A stretch of 64,000 bases of DNA from Siphonodentalium dalli (GCA_032622095.1 CP136064.1:172678310-172742309); one strand, 5' to 3'. Shown: positions 12,402 through 24,222, counted from the first letter of the stretch. The notes: generated by a model from the letters alone, not told the origin. Program-made: numbers and translations.

Positions 12402-12493
12402 GGCGTTTGGTTGGCGGATACGGTGTCATGTGAGGCGAAGTGAAAACAATATTGGGTGAGGCCGCAGGACAACGTATCCGCAAACTAAACGCC
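12402..12493. mobile_element. 92-bp foldback (MITE-like)
   Basis: The left arm ggcgtttggttggcggatac (12402 onward) is complementary to the right arm gtatccgcaaactaaacgcc (ending at 12493) with about three mismatches over 21 bp, separated by ~50 bp. No clear TSD is seen, so it may be a decayed MITE or a solo hairpin. Confidence 0.45.
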
Positions 12494-13600
12494 ATATAAC
12501 GTATTTATTATGCCAACGACCCCGAACCAATTAAACAATTTGTTATAGGCCTAACATTGAAGTGCAGTCGGGCCGTGAAGAATTTCTCCGAATCAAAATG
12601 GCGGAAGCCTCACGAGGAGACCCCATAAGTTGTTCCATATGGTTCAGTGCGGCCACACTACTTACGAAAGCTGATTGGTCAAACTTAATAGTCGGCATAA
12701 TAAATGATTATTTGAGCTTTCATATATATACTCCACGCGAATCGCGACAATTCAGATTGACACGTTCTTTTGTTATAGAGGGATTCACCATGTTGGAATA
12801 GGTTACACACCAGTAAATATTTTACATATACATGTATGTGTAGCCAACAGAACTCGGCCTCACTGGGCGTCATCTTATTATTATTTTAAGTGCGGCTGCT
12901 ATATAAGAGTGTACATTCGGATGTAATACAAAGTGACTGCACATTTTTGCTTTTTGTCAAAGTGGCAGTGTCTAGTGTCAGTTTGACAATTTAAGGAAAC
13001 CTTTGCGACAATGTTTATGATTTTTTTCCCGGAGAGGTTAACGAGATACCGTGCACAGAAGAAGCCGAAGATCGAGTAAAGTCGACCAACTATAATTCTC
13101 CCCCGGAAGTCACATTTGCGTCACATTGGTCTTACAAACACGAAAAAAGAGACACGCAGTCAAGCTGTGTGCGTTTTAAGACCAAAATGTGACTGTAAAA
13201 AACACGGGACACCTTTTTCGCTACAGTAATGAAACCACAAAAACGCCCACCGGGCCCGGGTTTCCCGACATGCTGAATTCATTACCTGCAATGAAACTGA
13301 CACATATATATTTTCGAAAGCATGTAGACAATGCCACTTTAAACAAGCCGTTAATTTGTTTTTGTTATGATACGTACCTGATTTGAAAATCATGATCGCT
13401 CTCCAGATTATCCATAAACCATAATGATTGTCGAGGTTCGCGAAAAACCAAAACGTCTACGAAGCCGCCTCTTTGAAATAAAGCATGTTTCGGCAAAACT
13501 TGAAAGCGAAATCAACACGTTGTAACTGATTTTTATCGGGACGAATCGCGCCATCTTTCTATTTCCAATTTGAGACGCAAAATACCCCTCGGTTATGTCC
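12494..13600. other. non-coding stretch
   Basis: Open frames of 60-80 codons occur on both strands and overlap each other, with no motif or splice context. Nothing here can be supported as a gene. Confidence 0.4.
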
Positions 13601-13609
13601 CGATTTATA

Positions 13610-14190
13610 GATGGAGTGCAGATGAACAACATAGTTCAGCTACAAAGCCATTAACGCCAGAGCCCGACGTGTGGGGCAATCGCTACCAAGACCATCCAAT
13701 TAACCTGACCGAAGTACCCTTAGATACAAGATTTTGTCCCGATCTGTCGGGAGACGGTGGAACAACACCAAGTTGAGCTACAATGTTATTAACCTCAGAA
13801 CGAGACGACCGACGTAATCGCGACTAGGTCCGTGTTACTAACATGACCATGCTACTTCTAGATACGACGTTTCTCCCCGGTCCGTCAAGTTGATGCGCAA
13901 TGTCATTAACGTCAGAAAGCGACATCCGATATTATCGCGACCAGGCCCAAGTTACTAACATGGCCACAGCACTTCTATGTGCCAAGTCTCGCTCATATCT
14001 GCCGAAAAACAGCAGTGACGAGGGACCAAATCAAGTTCAGCTACAACGTCATTAACGTCAGAACGCGACGTCTGAGGTAATCGGGACCAGGTCCAAGTTA
14101 ATAACATGGCCACAATACGTCTATGTACCAAGTTTCGAACTGATCTACCGATAAACTGCGGAGGAGTATGGTGATCTCGAGCATCGGGAA
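13610..14190. repeat. inverted remnant of the 152/304-bp satellite
   Basis: Sequence such as tgccgaaaaacagcagtgac, ctacaacgtcattaacgtca and cgataaactgcggagga is the reverse complement of unit types A and B of the array at 3895-6305. About four diverged units are present, in opposite orientation and about 7.3 kb away. They end about 100 bp before the Transib/RAG-like element. Confidence 0.8.
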
Positions 14191-14295
14191 TAATGATTTT
14201 CAGTCCTTATGCAAAAGGGGGTTACATGGTTTTTTTCTAACACTGGAACTTCAAATTCGGAATACAAGCATATTTTAGCTCAAAATTATGTGACT

Positions 14296-14326
14296 CACAG
14301 TGGATCAACGGACACGAACCAAAACC
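14296..14326 (+). promoter_or_regulatory. RSS-like transposon end, copy 1 left
   Basis: Heptamer CACAGTG, identical to the V(D)J recombination-signal heptamer, then a 15-bp spacer and ACCAAAACC, which differs from the RSS nonamer ACAAAAACC at one position. Known RSS spacers are 12 or 23 bp, so the nonamer reading is only suggestive. Confidence 0.55.
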
Positions 14327-15974
14327 GGAAGTCGTAGATTTCGAGGTGGAGAAATATCTGTCGACAAATATTTGTTGACATTTTTTGACGGTTTTTTTTG
14401 GGAAAATAAACGCTTGGATACCATATCTGACCAACTGAAGGTGAGTGAATATTTCTTCGCTAATGTTCGGACACCGACGATCAATTTAAGTCAGTTGTCA
14501 TTGTTCGATCGCGGAAAAAATGTCATTTAATCATCGCCGCGAGACGATTTCTTCCCCAGAATATCCCAGCAAATCATACTTTTCACATTCATCGCAGACA
14601 GCTGTCGCAACAACCTATATACCGGTCGAAAGGCCTGTTTTCTCCCCACAAATGCATATTTTGAGTATTTTCACGGACTGTCTCAAAATTCCATATTTCA
14701 TCTTTGATGCAGGTACCCACCTCGAAAATACTGTCCGGTTAGTCCTGTATACACCGGAATTTAGTTGCAATCCACCAGACCCGGCGGACAGTTTTTGTTG
14801 TTCAATCAAGAGTCGAAATGGCTTAGTTGGTTGGCTGCCTTTCGTTAACAGTGGCACGTTTTTGGGCAACTGCTTTTCTGTTGCAACTATAGTATACTGA
14901 TCAAGTTTGGTTACCGAGTACAGTTTGCAATTTGTTCTCATATATTCGTTCAGATCGTGTAAGGTCATTAACCAAAGAATCATTTATGGAAATATTGTTA
15001 GAACAAGAATATTACAATGCCCTCCATGACCAAGGCCGTAGCAACAGGATTGTTTTGATGGCGTGAGGTGTAGATGTATTTTCCAATAGTTTGATATTTC
15101 AACCAGTATATAGCGTGAAATTTGATACTTAAAAAACAATTAAAATTCGATTAATTTCAGAACAAAACAAATCGGGACCCATGGCTGTTCTTATTCATTA
15201 TGGCCACTTTCGGGACCCACCACCCGAGTTTTGATTACGATTGTATAAAGTTTTAACTACATTTTTCGGGTATATACACCCCTTTATTTTTATGTTTTAA
15301 ACTACAGGCACCCACCCATATTTCGGAGAATTTTCGCTAATATTACATATTATAGCATAGCCATCAAATATGCAGATGTTTATTTCCATTTCTATGAGAG
15401 GTCAAATTCACAGTTCATAATTAATTGCAGTTAAGCAATAGCACTTGAGCATAATTATTTGCGATTAAGCGCAATTCATGGTTATACTGTATGTAACTAT
15501 GTACCCCTGGTGAATAAATAGGTGTATCTATAACTAAACCTGAACTCATATTGACATATCACCTCCTTGTTTTCATTGCTTTGGATAGTTGGGATTTTGA
15601 ACTAGCCTAAATTCTTTATCAAAATGGGTGACTCGCGACAGTATTACCTTCTGTTTTAGTCGAGTCGAGGAACCAACCCATCAAAGCTCAAGTGTGATCA
15701 GATATCGATTATTGAAGTTTGTTATTTCAATTGATTGCTGCCCAGAAACACGCCGTGAAAAGGGTGGTTTCGGTCAAAATTGCGGATGAAGATGGATAAC
15801 TCTAAAACAAGTGGTAATACGGTAAATTTTCGTGATACTTTAGTAATTATACGGCCATATTTTGTTGAACAAAATGTTTATATATCACACGTTTTTGGGA
15901 AATTTGATACCATAGTTGACAGTGGTCAGCATTATTTTTTGCAGTTAATCGATTCTGATAACTAAAGCTTATTT

Positions 15975-16840
15975 CAGGGGGGGGGGGCTGGAAAAAAACT
16001 GCAGACACAGGGTGGAAAAAACTGTTTTCTTCGGTTTGGGTACCCCCCCCCCCAAAAACAGCAAAAACTGCAGTTTTTTCCACTGACCATTTGCCCCCCC
16101 CCCCAAGAAAAATCAAATCTACCCCAGCCGGACAACAACTCGGTTTGACCGGAAACCGAAAAAAACACCGGAGCATACAATTCACGAGAAGGTGCTTGGT
16201 AACTTAGTTGTTTATTATTATGACTAAAATGGTCATTGTCTACCAGTAGAACGCAGATTTGTACCTCGTGATGTCATGACATGTACAAACATGTATATTG
16301 GTGATCGCAACGCTTTGTATGCACTTTAAAAAATGACAACTAGTCATTACCTCGACTTTGAAAAAGATGCAAATGACATGAGTGAGATACCAGCATATAA
16401 CTGTTTTCTGATACCATTGGAGGCGAAATTGTTTAATACATGGGATAGTTCTGCAGTAAAAATTTGCCAGATAAGCGATCGCAGGGTAGAATTCTGCATT
16501 CGACTGGTAGACACTGACATAGTCGGCATTATTAAGAGGGTTAATGGGGTCAATATCACATGTAAAGCAAGACAGTGGTTATCCAAAATTGTTTTAGGTG
16601 GATTGTACTACTCATGTATATATGATTTGGATATTAAGGTTAATCCATATTCTATAAAATGAGAGAAAATTAAAGTTGTTAGTCTGAAAATACATATTTG
16701 GAAAAATATTACATGCAAATTCCCCCCCCCCCCCTCTAAATGAATAAGGAAAAAATTTACGCGTAAATTTTTGACGCCTATGTACAACCCCCCCTCACCC
16801 CCCGGTACGTTGTGTCCCGCAGTTTTTTTCCGGCTCCCTG
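15975..16840. mobile_element. 866-bp hAT-like non-autonomous element inserted in copy 1
   Basis: Ends are CAGGGG...GCTGGAAAAAAACTGC and GCAGTTTTTTTCCGGCTCCCTG (shown as in the sequence; the second is the inverse of CAGGG-AGCCGGAAAAAAACTGC). It sits inside CTTATTT, present on both sides (15968-15974 and 16841-16847), while copy 2 has a single uninterrupted site near 59386-59393. CAGGG termini and a 7-8 bp TSD are typical of hAT. Runs of G or C occur near both ends. The interior holds one 109-codon frame. Confidence 0.75.
16333..16662 (+). CDS. 109-codon open frame inside the hAT-like element, unknown
   Basis: The frame starts MTTSHYLDFEKDANDMSEIP and ends VNPYSIK. It is uninterrupted and has a balanced composition, unlike the low-complexity flanks. 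I recognise no hAT transposase motif, BED zinc finger or dimerisation region, and at 109 residues it is far too short for a hAT transposase (usually over 500). It could be a captured fragment or chance. It is absent from copy 2, because the whole insertion is absent there. Confidence 0.2.
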   Translation: MTTSHYLDFEKDANDMSEIPAYNCFLIPLEAKLFNTWDSSAVKICQISDRRVEFCIRLVDTDIVGIIKRVNGVNITCKARQWLSKIVLGGLYYSCIYDLDIKVNPYSIK

Positions 16841-17773
16841 CTTATTTTGAAGAAATATTGTTGTTGTTGTATCTTTATAATATGGGTCTTTCTGATCGGA
16901 TTGAGGACCTTTAGTTTAAATTAGCCAAATACAGATACACCCGGTCATGCTAATAGTTAGGTTTTATGGGTAGTTACACTTACTATCAAGCAACTCATAG
17001 CGCTTAATCGCAATTAATTGCACTTAAGCGCAATTCATTTCAATTATATGTGTGCTTCAGCGCGATATGTGGTATATGCGCTTAAGCGCAATTCATTATT
17101 AAATGTGAATTTGACCTCCCATACAGTTAATTTTTTGTCTATATATATGAACGAGTATGGTATGTCTGCGTGTCTTCTGTCCGCTTAAATTTGAATATAT
17201 ACGCGACCATCTGCGTTAAAAACTTCCCAACCAAATTATCCAGTGTGTGAATCAATGTGGAAACAATTAATTATGGCGCGATTTGAATACAACAGGACAA
17301 AAATCACGTGCCTATATATTTACAAAAGTAACTTGCATCTGGTTCCACATTCAGTTGTACGCTATAGATTGGAATTTTACCCGTATATACATGTAGGAAA
17401 CACAACACTTCTACATTAATGGACAGCCAAGGTGGGATTAAGAATACAACAACTCGAAAGAACACTGGAGTTTTCCAGATGATGTTTCTATTCTCTATAT
17501 CAACCGAGAGTACCAATATTTCGTATAGTATTGTATAGTATAGTATTGTATAGTATTTTATTATAAATAATTTTTATATTTTTTATTTTCAATAATTTTA
17601 TTTTCAAACATTCATTCGGGTGTTGTAACATCCCATCGTCGATTGCCTCAGCGAAGCCGCAAGCCTTTGCCTCACAGTGGTTTCATATATGAAGGCAGGC
17701 ATGCGATCCTCTCGTCAATAGCACCTGGAATTATAAAATAATATCGCTTATATAGTGGACTTGAACTTAAGCT

Positions 17774-19660
17774 TTTTTTTTGCTTTTTTTTAAATGTTTA
17801 TTGAAGAAACAATCACATTGAGGCATGTCAAATACAGAATGTTCAATGGCATTGATATGTGTATACATATATGGCATTCCTCGCGTTCACACATATCTCT
17901 TTCTTACTGCACGCACTCGCCTGGCTCACAGCATTCGCACACCAGTGGTATAAAGTTATATAATACATAAATATATGCATATGCATAGAATATATAGTAA
18001 ATGTATTATAAATATGTCGGATGTTTCGGATGGACTCAACTCTCAACATAGAGGCTATTGTGGAGATGGTGGTAGATATTATATGTTTTAACTGACTGCG
18101 TGATAATCGATAGGAGTCTCAAAAAGTAACTTTGTCGATTTTTTATTAAGTCACCTGTTTGTTTAAAGCTTTTTCTATAAGGAACCAGTTTTTCAAGAAT
18201 TCTGAAAGTTTCGATTGACATCGTGCTGTATATTTTTCGCAATCGTATCTATATGCCAACTCTTTGAGGAAAACATTAACAGACAAAGTGATTGGTTTAA
18301 ATTTAGACCGATATATATATTGTTTAATTAGGAGCCAGAGCAAGTTTGTAGTATAGTTTTTACTAATGGGTGGTGTATAGTGTGCCAAGAATCATCGTCA
18401 TATTTGTGGGATAAAGATTTATATAATTATTTTTTCCCCAATTACAGATATCTCTAATAAATGTCTGCACATGACAACAATCCCAAAAAATGTGGTTGAT
18501 ATCTTCCTTTTCACTTTTACACCTATCACATTTGCCATCTTGTCTTATATTAGATATGTGTAGAAAGTTGTTAGTTGATAATATTCTAGAATTTATTCGG
18601 AATTGTAACCATTGTAGCTTGGTGTCAGGCGTCGTGAGAAAGGGTAGTTTATCATATGTAAATAATGTACTTCCCATATCAGGAAACTGTGATTGCCATT
18701 TTGTGCGCGCTTTAGTCGTAATTTGAGAATCGTTCAAAGTTTTGTACAAATCTTGTCCTCCCCGCGAATTTTTAAGCAAAGTGATGAAGTTAGTGGGTAG
18801 AATGGGGTAAGAAACTCGAGTTATCTGTTGGCCAAGCTTTTTTGCTGTTAATTTTATCTGCTGCTGTATAGTGTTTACAGTGATGAAGTCTGTGCGTATA
18901 TTAAATGTCTTATGTATGGCTTCTTGTGAAAGAAAAGAACCTTTACTATCTAGCATATCATTTATATACATAATCCCTTTTTCGCGCCAAGAAGTGAAGT
19001 TTATTACCTTTCCATATTGTTTTATATTTGAATTATTCCACAGCGTACATGTGGATATATTGCAATTGTTCACATTTTGTTGTAAAAATTTGACAAATGA
19101 TAACAAAACGTCATGCCAGAATGGATTTGTTAATTTCTTTGCCTGTTTCTCTAAATAGCCATGCTCATATGTAAGGAACATGGGGTCTTCGCATAATGGA
19201 ATATCTGTGAGGGGCATCCACTTGGCGCTCTTTGTTATGAGGCGTCTCACCCAAGTTATTTTCATTGACAGCATAAAATTATTGACATTAACCATTTTCA
19301 AGCCACCGTTTTTGTAATCTTGGCATACAACTTTGCGTTTCACTCGATCACGTTTTGAATTCCATAGAAAATTATAAAGCATAGTGTCCAATTTTTTCAT
19401 AAATGTTTTATCGGGATTTGGAAGTGACACGAAAAGGTGTGTTAATTTTGGGAGTATAAGTGATTTTATTACAGTTATTCGACCAATAGGCGTCAGTAAT
19501 CGGTGTTTCCATGTCTCAATCAGTCGTTTCACATCAGCAAATTTTGTATCGTAGTTGATTTTCATTTTATCAAGATGTGTATCGAAATGAATCCCTAGAA
19601 GATCAAATGAGCTATCAAATCTGATACCAAGATCTGAGCATATACCATCTCTACGCCCAG
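17774..19660 (-). mobile_element. 5'-truncated L1/Tx1-like LINE inserted in copy 1
   Basis: It lies in reverse orientation, with its A-rich tail seen as T runs at 17773-17791. It is flanked by the 13-bp TSD TTGAACTTAAGCT (17761-17773 and 19661-19673); copy 2 has this sequence once, at 60358-60370. The 1.9-kb insert holds the C-terminal part of ORF2 and about 590 bp of 3' UTR. It ends abruptly inside ORF2 at the 5' side, the usual outcome of incomplete target-primed reverse transcription. Confidence 0.9.
18363..19660 (-). pseudogene. L1/Tx1-like ORF2 C-terminal fragment
   Basis: One uninterrupted minus-strand frame of about 430 codons, open from the truncation point (the ATG at 19565 is internal, not a real start). 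It reads through ...FDLLGIHFDTHLDKMKINYD, LTPIGRITVIKSLILPKLTH, FNFLWNS-like YNFLWNSKRDRVKRK and NGGLKMVNVNNFMLSMKITW, the post-reverse-transcriptase region of L1/Tx1-type ORF2. A zinc-knuckle-like CDRCKSEKEDINHIFWDCC lies near the end. The endonuclease and polymerase core are missing, so the fragment cannot act alone. No stops or frameshifts interrupt it, which suggests a fairly young insertion. Confidence 0.85.
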
Positions 19661-19684
19661 TTGAACTTAAGCTAATAGTAGTAA

Positions 19685-21296
19685 GGCCCGTTCCAAACGA
19701 CGGATTTTTGTCGACTCGAATCTAATACCAGACCCACAATTGTATTAAATGCGTCAAAAATGCGACGTTTGAAACAATTAGATCCGTGTCAGACGCATCA
19801 CAGACGAATCTCCGTCCAATTCAGACGAATCTTCGTCGGTGATGCGTCTGAAATCCGTCTTGGTTTCAAACGACGGATTTTTGACGACTCGAATCTAATA
19901 CATGTGACGAGAAGAGCCGAAAGTTGCCGAAGAACGAATGCAAATGATATGATAATGATATGATAATGGTATAATAATGAGGGGGCTCCCCTTATCTGAG
20001 GAAATACCCACATGACGTCATTTGTCGCACGCTCTCTTTGTCATAAAGAAAGATATATCTATAAGCATAGCTTAGGTAACATTGTGCAAATTGTAATTAT
20101 TTTGGTAGTTTGATTCCTCAACGAACATGGCATGTCACTGACTCACATCTTATAATGGATATAGTATCAATGTTTTAGAATAATCCATATATACCGGTAT
20201 AAGGGGTAGGGGTTGTAGCAACTGATTTATAATAATTCATATAAACCGATATTCCTTATTGTAAGGAATAGGGGTGGTAGTCTCTGATGTATAATAATTA
20301 ATATATTTACCGGTATTACTTATTATAAGGGGCAGAGGTGGTACTTCTGATTTATAATAATTCATATATACCGATATTACTTATTATGAGGGGTAAAGGG
20401 GTGGTAACCTCTTATTTATAATAATTCATATATTCAGGTATTACTTGTTATAAGGGGCAGAGTGGTAGCCTATGATTTATAATAATTTATATATACCGGT
20501 ATTCCTTATTATAAGGGGTAGGGGTGGTAGCCTCATATTAATAATAATTCATAAAAACCGGTATTACTTAGTATGAGGGGTAGGGATGGTAGCCTATGAT
20601 TTATAATAATTCATAGATACCGGTATTCCTTATTATAAAGGATATATAGGTGGTAGCCTATGATTTATAATTTATAATTAATATATTCCGGTATTCCTCA
20701 TTATAAGGGGTAGGGGTGGTACCACTGATCTTATTTATAATAATTCATATATACCGGTATTACTTATTATGAGGGGTATAGGGGTGGTAACTTCTTATTT
20801 ATAATAATTCATATATTCCGGTATTCCTTATTATAAGGGTAGGGGTGGTAGTCTCTGATTTATAATAATTCTTGTATACCTGTATTTACATGCATGGTAT
20901 ACACATATATGGCAATTGGATGCACGATCTAACATTTATTTGTAGCGCCTTTTATATTATATTATATTATATTATATAACTATATGTACTATAAACATCC
21001 TCATATACATATGCACATATATTCGCGCTGCAAGCACGCATATATTTATACATAATTTATATACTGTATTTTAGTATATATATGTATAACATACCGGTAT
21101 ATATAGGCCTCTATATCTACGCGTGACCATTTTGTGAAGGTAACATGGAGTACACCTTTAAATAAATCGACCGATGTATTAGATTCGACACGACAAAGAT
21201 GTGTCCGTCTGAAACAAAATTGGCCGCAGACGCATCACCGACGGATTTAATACAATTAGATTCGAGTCGACAAAAATCCGTCGTTTGGAACGGGCC
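19685..21296. mobile_element. 1612-bp PIF/Harbinger-like non-autonomous element inserted in copy 1
   Basis: TIRs begin GGCCCGTTCCAAACGACGG at 19685 and end with the exact inverse at 21296; about 42 bp at each end match perfectly. TAA flanks both sides (19682-19684 and 21297-21299). Copy 2 has the empty site with a single TAA (60379-60381), which proves a 3-bp TSD, the hallmark of PIF/Harbinger (TWA). Subterminal repeats of TTTTTG(T/A)CGACTCGAATC occur at both sides. The centre is a ~70-bp minisatellite. No transposase or Myb-like frame is present. Confidence 0.92.
20170..20890. repeat. ~70-bp minisatellite inside the PIF-like element
   Basis: About ten units of the form attcatatataccggtatt, acttattataaggggtag, gggtggtagcctctgattta. 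The truncated relative at 8675-9572 carries the same type of array, inverted, so the array is part of the element and not a local expansion of target DNA. Confidence 0.85.
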
Positions 21297-22448
21297 TAAC
21301 AGATATAGCTGTACACCCCTCCGACTGTATGTTTTAGTCCCCTCCTCATTATTGTTTTAACCATTGCTGAATATTGAAAACAATAATTTTCTAAGTCGAA
21401 AAATGTCATATAACTCCACACAAAAAGGTCTGACATATTTCATAATCATATATGTTCGCATGTTCCCATGGTACTAAATATATATATGCCAAGCCAAAAA
21501 AAACAAATGACCGCAAAACTTAGGAATAAAAACTCGGAAAATTGCATCCACGAAAGGACGAACAAGCCGCTTCCTGTATAACCCCACAAGTTGTGGGCCA
21601 CAACTCGTTGCGAGTGTATAATCAAATATAAAGGATAAAAATCGGCACACCGCTGCATTTTTCTGAAAAAAGTTGGATGTAAATCATTTTTTTTATTTCG
21701 GCCTTCCGAGAGTGATGACAAGTCAGAGTTAACAATATGACATACATCAAAAGTTATATGTTTACCAAACATGTACTTCGTAGTTGGATTTCAGTTACAG
21801 TTCAGTTATATATATAAGTCACCGCCTGGATGTTATGTTGTACCAGGAGACATATACAACAATATGAACACCCAGAACCATTGTGGCCACGCAAAAGTCA
21901 AATGAAACGCCCAACATCTGCGGAAAAATTGCTTTTTCGATCAGAAATTGAAGATGGCAGACCTCAGCAAAATCACGACTAAGCGGACAGATTTTTTACA
22001 ACTAATGATTAAATTTTTCGGGACTAATCCGGACAGTATTTTCGAGGTGGGGTACCTACATCAAAAGATGAAATTTGGAATTTTGAGACAGTCCGTGAAA
22101 ATACTCAAAATATGCATTTGTGGGGGGGGGGGGGGGAACAGGCCTTTCGATCGGTATATAGGTTGTTGCGACAGCTGTCTGCGATGAATGTGAAAAGTGT
22201 GATTTTCTGGGATATTCTGGAATAAGAAATCGTCTCGCGGCGATGATTAAATGACATTTTTTCCACGATCGAACAATGAGAACTGACTTTAATTGATCGT
22301 CGGTGTCCGAACATTAGCGAAGAAATATTCACTCACCTTCAGTTGGTCAGATATGGTATCCAAGCGTTTATTTTCCCAAAAAACCGTCAAAAAATGTCAA
22401 CGAATATTTGTCGACAGATATTTCTCCACCTCGAAATCTACGACTTCC

Positions 22449-22479
22449 GGTTTTGGTTCGTGTCCGTTGACCCACTGTG
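22449..22479 (-). promoter_or_regulatory. RSS-like transposon end, copy 1 right
   Basis: Read inward on the minus strand: CACAGTG, 15-bp spacer, ACCAAAACC. It differs from the left end by one base in the spacer (GGGTC against GGATC). Confidence 0.55.
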
Positions 22480-22569
22480 TATGACAGGTGGAGATGGAGG
22501 ATGGGGATGGGTGTTGCATAACTGATTGAGGATTTTAGGGGGGTGGGGGAAGGGGTACCGTTTTTCATC

Positions 22570-24105
22570 ATACCTGGTGTCAGATTATTTGTTGTGCATT
22601 ATATGTAAGGTTTTGTGTACTACAAGTTTTAGGTTTAGAAGTACATTTCGAACAGATCTTTGTTATTGGGGGGGGGGGGGGGTGGCGAATAACTTTATTC
22701 TTAAAACTGGGACCTCATATGAGCTTCTTATTTCGTGCATTAGATTAGACGATCCTGCAATCATAATCAATCATTTGATAGAACTGGAAGTGGAATTGCG
22801 AAAAAAAATCTGCAATCTGAATAGGTTGGTTGGCGGGGGGGGGGGGGGGGGGGGGGTGGCGAATAACTTTAATCTTAAAACTTGGATGTAAGATGAGTTT
22901 CTTATTTTTTTGCATTAGATTAGACGATCATTCAGTCATAGACAATCATTTTATGAACCTGGAAGTGGAATTGCGAACAGAAATCTGCAATCTGAATTGG
23001 ATGGTTGGTTGGGGGGGGGGGGGGGGGGTGCCGAATAACTTTAATGTTAAAACTTGGATGTCAGATGAGTTTCTTGTTTTGTGCATTAGATTAGACGGTC
23101 CTTCATGGTGGCGAATAACTTCATTCTTAAAACTTGGATGTCAGATGAGCATCTTAATTTGTGCTTTAGATTAGACGATTGTTCAATCATAAACAATCAT
23201 TTAATAGAACTGGAATTGCCAACAAAAATCTGGAATTTGAATTGGTTGGTTTGTGGTTGGGGGGGGGGGGGGGGGGGGTGGCGAATAACTTTAATCTTAA
23301 CATTTGGATGTCAGATATGAGCTTCTTACTTTGTGCATTAAAACTTGGATGTCAGATGAGCTTCTTATTGTGTGTGTTAGATTAGACGATTCTTCAATCA
23401 TAAGCAATCATTTAGTAGAACTGGAAGTGGAATTGCAAACAAAAATCTGCAATCTGAATTGGTTGGTGGGAGAGGGGGGTGGCGAATAATTTTGTTCTTA
23501 ATACGTGGATGTGAGATGGGCTTGTTATTGTTTTGCAATAGATTAGACGATCCAGCAATCATAATCAATCATTAATATAACTGGAAGTGGAACACAAATC
23601 TGCGATCCTGAATTATATAAGACAATACTTCAATAATAAACGATGATTTTATAGACCTGGAAGTGGAATTGCGAACAAAAATCTGCGATCTTGATTTGGT
23701 TGGTGGGTGGGGGGGGGGGGGGGGCGAATAACTATAATATTAAAATTAGGATGTCAGATGAGCTTCTTATTTTGTGCATTAGATTAGACGATCATTCAAC
23801 CATAGACAGTCTCATTTTATGGACATGGAAGTGGAATTGCGAACAGAAATCAGCAATCTGAATGGGTTGGTTGTGGGGTGGGGGGGGGGGGGGGGGGGTG
23901 GCGAGTAACTTTATTCTTAAAGCTTGGATGTCAGATGAGCTTCTTATTTTGTGCATTAGATTAGACGATCATTCAATCATATACAATCATTTTATAGAAC
24001 TGGAGGTGGAATTGCGAACACAAATCTACAATCTGAATTGGTTGGTTGGTAAGGGGGGGGGGGGGTGGCGACTGGCGAATAATATGTTAATATTGGAACT
24101 AAATA
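22570..24105 (+). repeat. ~190-bp satellite with poly-G tracts, forward array
   Basis: About eight units follow the order poly-G (8-20 bp), tggcgaataactttaatctt, aaaacttggatgtcagatga, gcttcttattttgtgcatta, gattagacgatcattcaatc, ctggaagtggaattgcgaac, atctgcaatctgaattggtt. Units vary through small deletions. The glycine-rich open frames here come only from the poly-G runs. The same family forms the inverted array at 46375-47565. Confidence 0.9.
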
Positions 24106-24222
24106 TTCAGATCTAGGTTCATTTTGGACTGATTCTAAAATAAGCACACAATGAGCTTATTTAAAAAATACTTGTCGCAGCCATTTTCCAGTCCTATTCA
24201 ATTTTTCGCCAGAATTAAGATA

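Larger units (their letters stand above)
14296..22479. mobile_element. Transib/RAG-like non-autonomous transposon, copy 1 (split by three insertions)
   Basis: Left end CACAGTGGATCAACGG (14296), right end CCGTTGACCCACTGTG (ending 22479). The TIRs are about 450 bp (14296-14745 and 22020-22479). After removing the hAT-like, L1-like and PIF-like insertions with their TSDs, about 3.8 kb remains, matching copy 2 at 57718-61557 throughout at roughly 97 per cent by eye. Both ends carry CACAGTG, then ACCAAAACC after 15 bp. No transposase frame exists, so it would need a RAG1/Transib-type transposase from elsewhere. Flanking pentamers differ (TGACT left, TATGA right), so no intact TSD is seen for this copy. 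The superfamily is inferred from copy 2, where the 5-bp TSD is clear. Confidence 0.75.

Noticed and set aside
18490..19158. Plus-strand frames of 78-95 codons
   Set aside because: They are antisense to the L1/Tx1-like ORF2 fragment on the minus strand.
14296..22479. A 5-bp TSD for Transib/RAG-like copy 1
   Set aside because: Flanking pentamers are TGACT and TATGA; no duplication is visible, so the TSD claim rests on copy 2 only.
22526..24116. Glycine-rich open frames of 60-121 codons
   Set aside because: The GGGGG stretches are poly-G runs of the satellite; frames shift with run length.
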